From: Membranipora membranacea
Lineage: Eukaryota; Bryozoa; Gymnolaemata; Cheilostomatida; Membraniporidae
NCBI GenBank assembly: GCA_914767715.1
Contig: OU612065.1
Coordinates: 22,878,001 to 22,942,000 of the forward strand
Direction: 5' to 3'
Length of the DNA stretch: 64,000 nucleotides
Each line of letters starts with the position of its first letter. Position 1 is the first letter of the stretch. The notes under the pieces were generated by a model, which was not told the DNA's origin, made no database searches, and was given only the letters and a program-made list of their open reading frames with translations. Shown here in pieces: positions 1 through 9,999 of this stretch. Both the position numbers and the translations under genes were made by a program.

Positions 1-6
1 AACTCA

Positions 7-29
7 CCTCATGAGGAGGAGCAACTCCT
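7..29. other. 10-bp palindrome followed by a short hairpin, once per monomer
   Basis: CCTCATGAGG (7-16) is a perfect 10-bp palindrome. It abuts AGGAG (17-21) and CTCCT (25-29), inverted arms separated by the 3-base loop CAA. The element is conserved in most of the 191 monomers. Clear exceptions include about 7714 and 59985 (palindrome arm), 37196 (palindrome centre), 28159 and 42235 (hairpin left arm), and the p27 C>T group (hairpin right arm). Whether it is selected, for example as a protein site or cruciform, is inference. Confidence 0.7.
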
Positions 30-112
30 GCTTATCTCGAATCTGCAAACCGTTTGGCTCTGTGGCTTTTCATTCTCCGTCAGCGCCCGTTTTAATTAGG
101 GTCACTTTTGCT

Positions 113-121
113 AAAAAAAAA
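113..121. repeat. A9 homopolymer, indel hotspot
   Basis: The consensus tract is nine A. A8 occurs in the units at 286, 4640, 5309, 8996, 13686, 14355, 25748, 26417, 27421, 30436, 31441, 34458 and 39821. A10 occurs at 36964-36973, 43334-43343 and 59416-59425. Many length changes are shared by units that belong to the same higher-order block, so they are inherited markers rather than random read errors. Confidence 0.85.
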
Positions 122-211
122 CATGCCATACGCCACCGTTCAAAAATAAAAACTCTGTCGAATCTTTATCAAACTCCGACCAGTTCAAGCTCTTATCGGC
201 CTTACTCTAAA

Positions 212-225
212 TCCAGAATATTGGA
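212..225. other. Imperfect dyad around AATATT, once per monomer
   Basis: TCCA and TGGA arms flank an AATATT core offset by one base, giving an imperfect 14-bp dyad. It occurs in nearly every monomer. Variants p211 A>T, p213 C>T and p225 A>T hit it in defined subfamilies (for example 36467, 28425 and 47863 units). No function is claimed. Confidence 0.5.
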
Positions 226-240
226 ATCATCGGGTTAATA

Positions 241-246
241 GGGGGG
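241..246. repeat. G6 homopolymer, indel hotspot
   Basis: The consensus tract is six G, preceded by TTAATA. G7 precedes the units at 6316, 6652, 11006, 15360, 15696, 20054, 29096, 31106, 33116, 37474, 41496, 42837 and 44847. G8 precedes 17373, 34123 and 39486. Longer tracts are strongly associated with the p310 T>C change in the monomer that follows. Confidence 0.85.
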
Positions 247-954
247 TAATTAAGCTGACTTTAAATTTGCAAAATTATACCAAGGGTGGGTATCACGCGT
301 TTTTTTCGCTCGGATCAAAAAATAGATTTGCTTGTAACTCACCTCATGAGGAGGAGCAACTCCTGCTTATCTCGAATCTGCAAACCGTTTGGCTCTGTGG
401 CTTTTCATTCTCCGTCAGCGCCCGTTTTAATTAGGGTCACTTTTGCTAAAAAAAACATGCCATACGCCACCGTTCAAAAATAAAAACTCTGTCGAATCTT
501 TATCAAACTCCGACCAGTTCAAGCTCTTATCGGCCTTACTCTAAATCCAGAATATTGGAATCATCGGGTTAATAGGGGGGTAATTAAGCAGACTCTAAAT
601 TTGCAAAATTATACCAAGGGTGGGTATCACGCTTTTTTTTCGCTCGGATCAAAGAATAGATTTGCATCTAACTCACCTCATGAGGAGGAGCAACTCCTGC
701 TCATCTCGAATCTGCAAACCGTTTGGCTCTGTGGCTTTTCATTCTCCGTCAGCGCCCGTTTTAATTAGGGTCACTTTTGCTAAAAAAAAACATGCCATAC
801 GCCACCGTTCAAAAATAAAAACTCTGTCGAATCTTTATCAAACTCCGACCAGTTCAAGCTCTTATCGGCCTTACTCTAAATCCAGAATATTGGAATCATC
901 GGGTTAATAGGGGGGTAATTAAGCTGACTTTAAATTTGCAAAATTATACCAAGG

Positions 955-1289
955 GTGGGTATCACGCTTTTTTTTCGCTCGGATCAAAAAATAGATTTGC
1001 TTCTAACTCACCTCATGAGGAGGAGCAACTCCTGCTTATCTCGAATCTGCAAACCGTTTGGCTCTGTGACTTTTCATTCTCTGTCAGCGTCCGTTTTAAT
1101 TAGGGTCACTTTTGCTAAAAAAAAACATGCCATACGCCACCGTTCAAAAATAAAAACTCTGTCGAATCTTTATCAAACTCCGACCAGTTCAAGCTCTTAT
1201 CGGCCTTACTCTAAATCCAGAATATTGGAATCATCGGGTTAATAGGGGGGTAATTAAGCTGACTTTAAATTTGCAAAATTATACCAAGG
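955..1289. repeat. Diagnostic variant monomer (p65A, p78T, p86T region)
   Basis: The linked changes GTGACTTTTC, CTCTGTC and GCGTCCG lie within about 25 bp here and in 10000-10334 and nowhere else that I see. They make this pair the clearest anchor for aligning the two large blocks. Confidence 0.85.
968..975. repeat. T8 homopolymer, indel hotspot
   Basis: The consensus tract is eight T at p299-306. T9 is seen at 2308-2316, 5322-5330, 5657-5665, 47205-47213 and 52566-52574. T7 is seen at 3649-3655 and in the units near 43520 and 44190. In the 26-monomer duplication, the four copy-1 length changes (2308, 3649, 5322, 5657) are T8 at the matching copy-2 sites. Confidence 0.82.
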
Positions 1290-4200
1290 GTGGGTATCAC
1301 GCTTTTTTTTCGCTCGGATCAAAAAATAGATTTGCTTCTAACTCACCTCATGAGGAGGAGCAACTCCTGCTTATCTCGAATCTGCAAACCGTTTGGCTCT
1401 GTGGCTTTTCATTCTCCGTCAGCGCCCGTTTTAATTAGGGTCACTTTTGCTAAAAAAAAACATGCCATACGCCACCGTTCAAAAATAAAAACTCTGTCGA
1501 ATCTTTATCAAACTCCGACCAGTTCAAGCTCTTATCGGCCTTACTCTAAATCCAGAATATTGGAATCATCGGGTTAATAGGGGGGTAATTAAGCTGACTT
1601 TAAATTTGCAAAATTATACCAAGGGTGGGTATCACGCTTTTTTTTCGCTCGGATCAAAAAATATATTTGCTTCTAACTCACCTCATGAGGAGGAGCAACT
1701 CCTGCTTATCTCGAATCTGCAAACCGTTTGGCTCTGTGGCTTTTCATTCTCCGTCAGCGCCCGTTTTAATTAGGGTCACTTTTGCTAAAAAAAAACATGC
1801 CATACGCCACCGTTCAAAAATAAAAACTCTGTCGAACATTTATCAAACTCCGACCAGTTCAAGCTCTTATCGGCCTTACTCTAAATCCAGAATATTGGAA
1901 TCATCGGGTTAATAGGGGGGTAATTAAGCTGACTTTAAATTTGCAAAATTATACCAAGGGTGGGTATCACGCTTTTTTTTCGCTCGGATCAAAAAATAGA
2001 TTTGCTTCTAACTCACCTCATGAGGAGGAGCAACTCCTGCTTATCTCGAATCTGCAAACCGTTTGGCTCTGTGGCTTTTCATTCTCCGTCAGCGCCCGTT
2101 TTAATTAGGGTCACTTTTGCTAAAAAAAAACATGCCATACGCCACCGTTCAAAAATAAAAACTCTGTCGAATCTTTATCAAACTCCGACCAGTTCAAGCT
2201 CTTATCGGCCTTTCTCTAAATCCAGAATATTGGAATCATCGGGTTAATAGGGGGGTAATTAAGCTGACTTTAAATTTGCAAAATTATACCAAGGGTGGGT
2301 ATCACGCTTTTTTTTTCGCTCGGATCAAAAAATAGATTTGCTTCTAACTCACCTCATGAGGAGGAGCAACTCCTGCTTATCTCGAATCTGCAAACCGTTT
2401 GGCTCTGTGGCTTTTCATTCTCCGTCAGCGCCCGTTTTAATTAGGGTCACTTTTGCTAAAAAAAAACATGCCATACGCCACCGTTCAAAAATAAAAACTC
2501 TGTCGAATCTTTATCAAACTCCGACCAGTTCAAGCTCTTATCGGCCTTACTCTAAATCCAGAATATTGGAATCATCGGGTTAATAGGGGGGTAATTAAGC
2601 TGACTTTAAATTTGCAAAATTATACCAAGGGTGGGTATCACGCTTTTTTTTCGCTCGGATCAAAAAATAGATTTGCTTCTAACTCACCTCATGAGGAGGA
2701 GCAACTCCTGCTTATCTCGAATCTGCAAACCGTTTGGCTCTGTGGCTTTTCATTCTCCGTCAGCGCCCGTTTTAATTAGGGTCCTTTTTGCTAAAAAAAA
2801 ACATGCCATACGCCACCGTTCAAAAATAAAAACTCTGTCGAATCTTTATCAAACTCCGACCAGTTCAAGCTCTTATCGGCCTTACTCTAAATCCAGAATA
2901 TTGGAATCATCGGGTTAATAGGGGGGTAATTAAGCTGACTTTAAATTTGCAAAATTATACCAAGGGTGGGTATCACGCTTTATTTTCGCTCGGATCAAAA
3001 AATAGATTTGCTTCTAACTCACCTCATGAGGAGGAGCAACTCCTGCTTATCTCGAATCTGCAAACCGTTTGGCTCTGTGGCTTTTCATTCTCCGTCAGCG
3101 CCCGTTTTAATTAGGGTCACTTTTGCTAAAAAAAAACATGCCATACGCCACCGTTCAAAAATAAAAACTCTGTCGAATCTTTATCAAACTCCGACCAGTT
3201 CAAGCTCTTATCGGCCTTACTCTAAATCCAGAATATTGGAATCATCGGGTTAATAGGGGGGTAATTAAGCTGACTTTAAATTTGCAAAATTATACCAAGG
3301 GTGGGTATCACGCTTTTTTTTCGCTCGGATCAAAAAATAGATTTGCTTCTAACTCACCTCATGAGGAGGAGCAACTCCTGCTTATCTCGAATCTGCAAAC
3401 CGTTTGGCTCTGTGGCTTTTCATTCTCCGTCAGCGCCCGTTTTAATTAGGGTCACTTTTGCTTAAAAAAAACATGCCATACGCCACCGTTCAAAAATAAA
3501 AACTCTGTCGAATCTTTATCAAACTCCGACCAGTTCAAGCTCTTATCGGCCTTACTCTAAATCCAGAATATTGGAATCATCGGGTTAATAGGGGGGTAAT
3601 TAAGCTGACTTTAAATTTGCAAAATTATACCAAGGGTGGGTATCACGCTTTTTTTCGCTCGGATCAAAAAATAGATTTGCTTCTAACTCACCTCATGAGG
3701 AGGAGCAACTCCTGCTTATCTCGAATCTGCAAACCGTTTGGCTCTGTGGCTTTTCATTCTCCGTCAGCGCCCGTTTTAATTAGGGTCACTTTTGCTAAAA
3801 AAAAACATGCCATACGCCACCGTTCAAAAATAAAAACTCTGTCGAATCTTTATCAAACTCCGACCAGTTCAAGCTCTTATCGGCCTTACTCTAAATCCAG
3901 AATATTGGAATCATCGGGTTAATAGGGGGGTAATTAAGCTGACTTTAAATTTGCAAAGTTATACCAAGGGTGGGTATCACGCTTTTTTTTCGCTCGGATC
4001 AAAAAATAGATTTGCTTCTAACTCACCTCATGAGGAGGAGCAACTCCTGCTTATCTCGAATCTGCAAACCGTTTGGCTCTGTGGCTTTTCATTCTCCGTC
4101 AGCGCCCGTTTTAATTAGGGTCACTTTTGCTAAAAAAAAACATGCCATACGCCACCGTTCAAAAATAAAAACTCTGTCGAATCTTTATCAAACTCCGACC

Positions 4201-7200
4201 AGTTCAAGCTCTTATCGGCCTTACTCTCAATCCAGAATATTGGAATCATCGGGTTAATAGGGGGGTAATTAAGCTGACTTTAAATTTGCAAAATTATACC
4301 AAGGGTGGGTATCACGCTTTTTTTTCCCTCGGATCAAAAAATAGATTTGCTTCTAACTCACCTCATGAGGAGGAGCAACTCCTGCTTATCTCGAATCTGC
4401 AAACCGTTTGGCTCTGTGGCTTTTCATTCTCCGTCAGCGCCCGTTTTAATTAGGGTCACTTTTGCTAAAAAAAAACATGCCATACGCCACCGTTCAAAAA
4501 TAAAAACTCTGTCGAATCTTTATCAAACTCCGACCAGTTCAAGCTCTTATCGGCCTTACTCTAAATCCAGAATATTGGAATCATCGGGTTAATAGGGGGG
4601 TAATTAAGCTGACTTTGAATTTGCAAAAATATACCAAGGGTGGGTATCACGCTTTTTTTTCGCTCGGATCAAAAAATAGATTTGCTTCTAACTCACCTCA
4701 TGAGGAGGAGCAACTCCTGCTTATCTCGAATCTGCAAACCGTTTGGCTCTGTGGCTTTTCATTCTCCGTCAGCGCCCGTTTTAATTAGGGTCACTTTTGC
4801 TAAAAAAAACATGCCATACGCCACCGTTCAAAAATAAAAACTCTGTCGAATCTTTATCAAACTCCGACCAGTTCAAGCTCTTATCGGCCTTACTCTAAAT
4901 CCAGAATATTGGAATCATCGGGTTAATAGGGGGGTAATTAAGCTGACTTTAAACTTGCAAAATTATACCAAGGGTGGGTATCACGCTTTTTTTTCGCTCG
5001 GATCAAAAAATAGATTTGCTTCTAACTCACCTCATGAGGAGGAGCAACTCCTGCTTATCTCGAATCTGCAAACCGTTTGGCTCTGTGGCTTTTCATTCTC
5101 CGTCAGCGCCCGTTTTAATTAGGGTCACTTTTGCTAAAAAAAAACATGCCATACGCCACCGTTCAAAAATAAAAACTCTGTCGAATCTTTATCAAACTCC
5201 GACCAGTTCAAGCTCTTATCGGCCTTACTCTAAATCCAGAATATTGGAATCATCGGGTTAATAGGGGGGTAATTAAGCTGACTTTAAATTTGCAAAATTA
5301 TACCAAGGGTGGGTATCACGCTTTTTTTTTCGCTCGGATCAAAAAATAGATTTGCTTCTAACTCACCTCATGAGGAGGAGCAACTCCTGCTTATCTCGAA
5401 TCTGCAAACCGTTTGGCTCTGTGGCTTTTCATTCTCCGTCAGCGCCCGTTTTAATTAGGGTCACTTTTGCTAAAAAAAACATGCCATACGCCACCGTTCA
5501 AAAATAAAAACTCTGTCGAATCTTTATCAAACTCCGACCAGTTCAAGCTCTTATCGGCCTTACTCTAAATCCAGAATATTGGAATCATCAAGTTAATAGG
5601 GGGGTAATTAAGCTGACTTTAAATTTGCAAAATTATACCAAGGGTGGGTATCACGCTTTTTTTTTCGCTCGGATCAAAAAATAGATTTGCTTCTAACTCA
5701 CCTCATGAGGAGGAGCAACTCCTGCTTACCTCGAATCTGCAAACCGTTTGGCTCTGTGGCTTTTCATTCTCCGTCAGCGCCCGTTTTAATTAGGGTCACT
5801 TTTGCTAAAAAAAAACATGCCATACGCCACCGTTCAAAAATAAAAACTCTGTCGAATCTTTATCAAACTCCGACCAGTTCAAGCTCTTATCGGCCTTACT
5901 CTAAATCCAGAATATTGGAATCATCGGGTTAATAGGGGGGTAATTAAGCTGACTTTAAATTTGCAAAATTATACCAAGGGTGGGTATCACGCTTTTTTTT
6001 CGCTCGGATCAAAAAATAGATTTGCTTCTAACTCACCTCATGAGGAGGAGCAACTCCTGCTTATCTCGAATCTGCAAACCGTTTGGCTCTGTGGCTTTTC
6101 ATTCTCCGTCAGCGCCCGTTTTAATTAGGGTCACTTTTGCTAAAAAAAAACATGCCATACGCCACCGTTCAAAAATAAAAACTCTGTCGAATCTTTATCA
6201 AACTCCGACCAGTTCAAGCTCTTATCGGCCTTACTCTAAATCCAGAATATTGGAATCATCGGGTTAATAGGGGGGGTAATTAAGCTGACTTTAAATTTGC
6301 AAAATTATACCAAGGGTGGGTATCACGCTTTTTTTTCGCTCGGATCAAAAAATAGATTTGCTTCTAACTCACCTCATGAGGAGGAGCAACTCCTGCTTAT
6401 CTCGAATCTGCAAACCGCTTGGCTCTGTGGCTTTTCATTCTCCGTCAGCGCCCGTTTTAATTAGGGTCACTTTTGCTAAAAAAAAACATGCCATACGCCA
6501 CCGTTCAAAAATAAAAACTCTGTCGAATCTTTATCAAACTCCGACCAGTTCAAGCTCTTATCGGCCTTACTCTAAATCCAGAATATTGGAATCATCGGGT
6601 TAAAAGGGGGGGTAATTAAGCTGACTTTAAATTTGCAAACTTATACCAAGGGTGGGTATCACGCTTTTTTTTCGCCCGGATCAAAAAATAGATTTGCTTC
6701 TAACTCACCTCATGAGGAGGAGCAACTCCTGCTTATCTCGAATCTGCAAACCGTTTGGCTCTGTGGCTTTTCATTCTCCGTCAGCGCCCGTTTTAATTAG
6801 GGTCACTTTTGCTAAAAAAAAACATGCCATACGCCACCGTTCAAAGATAAAAACTCTGTCGAATCTTTATCAAACTCCGACCAGTTCAAGCTCTTATCGG
6901 CCTTACTCTAAATCCAGAATATTGGAATCATCGGGTTAATAGGGGGGTAATTACGCTGACTTTAAATTTGCAAAATTATACCAAGGGTGGGTATCACGCT
7001 TTTTTTTCGCTCGGATCAAAAAATAGATTTGCTTCTAACTCACCTCATGAGGAGGAGCAACTCCTGCTTATCTCGAATCTGCAAACCGTTTGGCTCTGTG
7101 GCTTTTCATTCTCCGTCAGCGCCCGTTTTAATTAGGGTCACTTTTGCTAAATAAAAACATGCCATACGCCACCGTTCAAAAATAAAAACTCTGTCGAATC

Positions 7201-7991
7201 TTTATCAAACTCCGACCAGTTCAAGCTCTTATCGGCCTTACTCTAAATCCAGAATATTGGAATCATCGGGTTAATAGGGGGGTAATTAAGCTGACTTTAA
7301 ATTTGCAAAATTATACCAAGGGTGGGTATCACGCTTTTTTTTCGCTCGGATCAAAAAATAGATTTGCTTCTAACTCACCTCATGAGGAGGAGCAACTCCT
7401 GCTTATCTCGAATCTGCAAACCGTTTGGCTCTGTGGCTTTTCATTCTCCGTCAGCGCCCGTTTTAATTAGGGTCACTTTTGCTAAGAAAAAACATGCCAT
7501 ACGCCACCGTTCAAAAATAAAAACTCTGTCGAATCTTTATCAAACTCCGACCAGTTCAAGCTCTTATCGGCCTTACTCTAAATCCAGAATATTGGAATCA
7601 TCGGGTTAATAGGGGGGTAATTACGCTGACTTTAAATTTGCAAAATTATACCAAGGGTGGGTATCACGCTTTTTTTTCGCTCGGATCAACAAATAGATTT
7701 GCTTCTAACTCACTTCATGAGGAGGAGCAACTCCTGCTTATCTCGAATCTGCAAACCGTTTGGCTCTGTGGCTTTTCATTCTCCGTCAGCGCCCGTTTTA
7801 GTTAGGGTCACTTTTGCTAAAAAAAAACATGCCATACGCCACCGTTCAAAAATAAAAACTCTGTCGAATCTTTATCAAACTCCGACCAGTTCAAGCTCTT
7901 ATCGGCCTTACTCTAAATCCAGAATATTGGAATCATCGGGTTAATATGGGGGTAATTAAGCTGACTTTAAATTTGCAAAATTATACCAAGG

Positions 7992-8326
7992 GTGGGTATC
8001 ACGCTTTTTTTTCGCTCGAATCAAAAAATAGATTTGCTTCTAACTCACCTCATGAGGAGGAGCAACTCCTGCTTATCTCGAATCTGCAAACCGTTTGGCT
8101 CTGTGGCTTTTCATTCTCCGTCAGCGCCCGTTTTAATTAGGGTCACTTTTGCTAAAAAAAAACATGCCATACGCCACCGTTCAAAAATAAAACTCTGTCG
8201 AATCTTTATCAAACTCCGACCAGTTCAAGCTCTTATCGGCCTTACTCTAAATCCAGAATATTGGAATCATCGGGTTAATAGGGGGGTAATTAAGCTGACT
8301 TTAAATTTGCAAAATTATACCAAGGG
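7992..8326. repeat. Copy-1-only monomer with 1-bp deletion and CTCGAATC change
   Basis: This monomer has GCTCGAATC in place of GCTCGGATC near 8017. It has lost one A in the A5 run (ATAAAACTC near 8187). The deletion lets the usual 95-codon frame run into the next monomer for 160 codons, which shows that frame length here is set by slippage and not by coding constraint. It has no counterpart in copy 2. The unit after it (8327) carries a private GGTTGGTATAAC. Confidence 0.75.
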
Positions 8327-9664
8327 TTGGTATAACGCTTTTTTTTCGCTCGGATCAAAAAATAGATTTGCTTCTAACTCACCTCATGAGGAGGAGCAAC
8401 TCCTGCTTATCTCGAATCTGCAAACCGTTTGGCTCTGTGGCTTTTCATTCTCCGTCAGCGCCCGTTTTAATTAGGGTCACTTTTGCTAAAAAAAAACATG
8501 CCATACGCCACCGTTCAAAAATAAAAACTCTGTCGAATCTTTATCAAACTCCGACCAGTTCAAGCTCTTATCGGCCTTACTCTAAATCCAGAATATTGGA
8601 ATCATCGGGTTAATAGGGGGGTAATTAAGCTGACTTTAAATTTGCAAAATTATACCAAGGGTGGGTATCACGCTTTTTTTTCGCTCGGATCAAAAAATAG
8701 ATTTGCTTCTAACTCACCTCATGAGGAGGAGCAACTCCTGCTTATCTCGAATCTGCAAACCGTTTGGCTCTGTGGCTTTTCATTCTCCGTCAGCGCCCGT
8801 TTTAATGAGGGTCACTTTTGCTAAAAAAAAACATGCCATACGCCACCGTTCAAAAATAAAAACTCTGTCGAATCTTTATCAAACTCCGACCAGTTCAAGC
8901 TCTTATCGGCCTTACTCTAAATCCAGAATATTGGAATCATCGGGTTAATAGGGGGGTAATTAAGCTGACTTTAAGTTTGCAAAATTATACCAAGGGTGGG
9001 TATCACGCTTTTTTTTCGCTCGGATCAAAAAATAGATTTGCTTCTAACTCACCTCATGAGGAGGAGCAACTCCTGCTTATCTCGAATCTGCAAACCGTTT
9101 GGCTCTGTGGCTTTTCATTCTCCGTCAGCGCCCGTTTTAATTAGGGTCACTTTTGCTAAAAAAAACATGCCATACGCCACCGTTCAAAAATAAAAACTCT
9201 GTCGAATCTTTATCAAACTCCGACCAGTTCAAGCTCTTATCGGCCTTACTCTAAATCCAGAATATTGGAATCATCGGGTTAATAGGGGGGTAATTAAGCA
9301 GACTCTAAATTTGCAAAATTATACCAAGGGTGGGTATCACGCTTTTTTTTCGCTCGGATCAAAGAATAGATTTGCATCTAACTCACCTCATGAGGAGGAG
9401 CAACTCCTGCTCATCTCGAATCTGCAAACCGTTTGGCTCTGTGGCTTTTCATTCTCCGTCAGCGCCCGTTTTAATTAGGGTCACTTTTGCTAAAAAAAAA
9501 CATGCCATACGCCACCGTTCAAAAATAAAAACTCTGTCGAATCTTTATCAAACTCCGACCAGTTCAAGCTCTTATCGGCCTTACTCTAAATCCAGAATAT
9601 TGGAATCATCGGGTTAATAGGGGGGTAATTAAGCTGACTTTAAATTTGCAAAATTATACCAAGG

Positions 9665-9999
9665 GTGGGTATCACGCTTTTTTTTCGCTCGGATCAAAAA
9701 ATAGATTTGCTTCTAACTCACCTCATGAGGAGGAGCAACTCCTGCTTATCTCGAATCTGCAAACCGTTTGGCTCTGTGGCTTTTCATTCTCCGTCAGCGC
9801 CCGTTTTAATTAGGGTCACTTTTGCTAAAAAAAAACATGCCATACGCCACCGTTCAAAAATAAAAACTCTGTCGAATCTTTATCAAACTCCGACCAGTTC
9901 AAGCTCTTATCGGCCTTACTCTAAATCCAGAATATTGGAATCATCGGGTTAATAGGGGGGTAATTAAGCTGACTTTAAATTTGCAAAATTATACCAAGG
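9665..9999. repeat. Extra monomer in copy 2
   Basis: In copy 1 the 620 unit is followed at once by the p65A/p78T/p86T unit at 955. In copy 2 a consensus-like monomer sits between the matching units 9330 and 10000. It is either a one-monomer gain in copy 2 or a loss in copy 1, and the sequence alone does not decide. Confidence 0.8.

Larger units (their letters stand above)
1..335. repeat. Reference monomer (p1-p335) with landmarks
   Basis: This is the first complete unit and serves as the coordinate frame for variants. Landmarks in order are: palindrome CCTCATGAGG (p7-16); AGGAG/CTCCT hairpin (p17-29); A9 tract (p113-121); A5-T-A5 run (p142-152); imperfect dyad around AATATT (p212-225); G6 tract (p241-246); GTGGGT (p286-291); T8 tract (p299-306, with p299 mutated to G here); and A6 (p317-322). 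The consensus has 136 G+C in 335 bases (40.6%). It has 14 CpG sites against about 13.6 expected from base composition, so CpG is not depleted. This copy also carries a private G at p334. No RNA gene or known transposon terminus is visible inside it. Confidence 0.93.
286..8995. repeat. Large higher-order block, copy 1 (26 monomers, 8710 bp)
   Basis: A run of variant monomers appears here and again in the same order in 8996-16700. Paired markers (copy 1/copy 2) include the A8 unit (286/8996); the unit with TCATCTCG and GCATCT (620/9330); p65A+p78T+p86T (955/10000); p325-region change plus a changed p164-166 (1625/10670); p104 C>T-like change (2631/11676); TTTATTTT in the T tract (2966/12011); CTTAAAA (3301/12346); CTCTCAATCC (3970/13016); TCCCTCGG (4305/13351); CATCAAGTT (5309/14355); TTACCTCG (5645/14689); ACCGCTTGG (6316/15360); p310C (6652/15696); and CTAAATAAAA (6987/16031). 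The block length is exactly 26 times 335 bp. By eye only a handful of substitutions separate the aligned copies. Confidence 0.93.

Noticed and set aside
97-102. TTAGGG telomere-like hexamer
   Set aside because: It occurs once per monomer in a non-repeating context, so there is no telomeric repeat tract.
145-150. AATAAA polyadenylation-like hexamer
   Set aside because: It lies in an A-rich run where it is expected by chance, and no transcription unit is identified.
38-170. Internal similarity TCGAATCT...CAAAC at p38 and p159 suggesting an ancestral sub-repeat
   Set aside because: The match is about 8 bases plus scattered positions, at a spacing of 122 bp that is not half of 335. It is not distinguishable from chance by eye.
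219-235. CENP-B box-like sequence ending in CGGGT
   Set aside because: Aligned to the core NTTCGNNNNANNCGGGN, only 6 of 9 fixed positions match (CGGG and two others). This is too weak to call a binding site.
272-285. TATAAT-like box on the minus strand (revcomp of ATTATACC)
   Set aside because: No suitable -35 element at the usual spacing and no downstream gene. The array looks eukaryotic.
620-907. 95-codon open frame starting at GTG (p286) in most monomers
   Set aside because: The frame is a by-product of the repeat. It is cut or extended by A-tract and T-tract indels (65-, 72-, 86- and 160-codon forms), and substitutions change residues freely with no bias to silent sites. It contains no recognisable domain and has no consistent signals for translation. 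I do not annotate any CDS.
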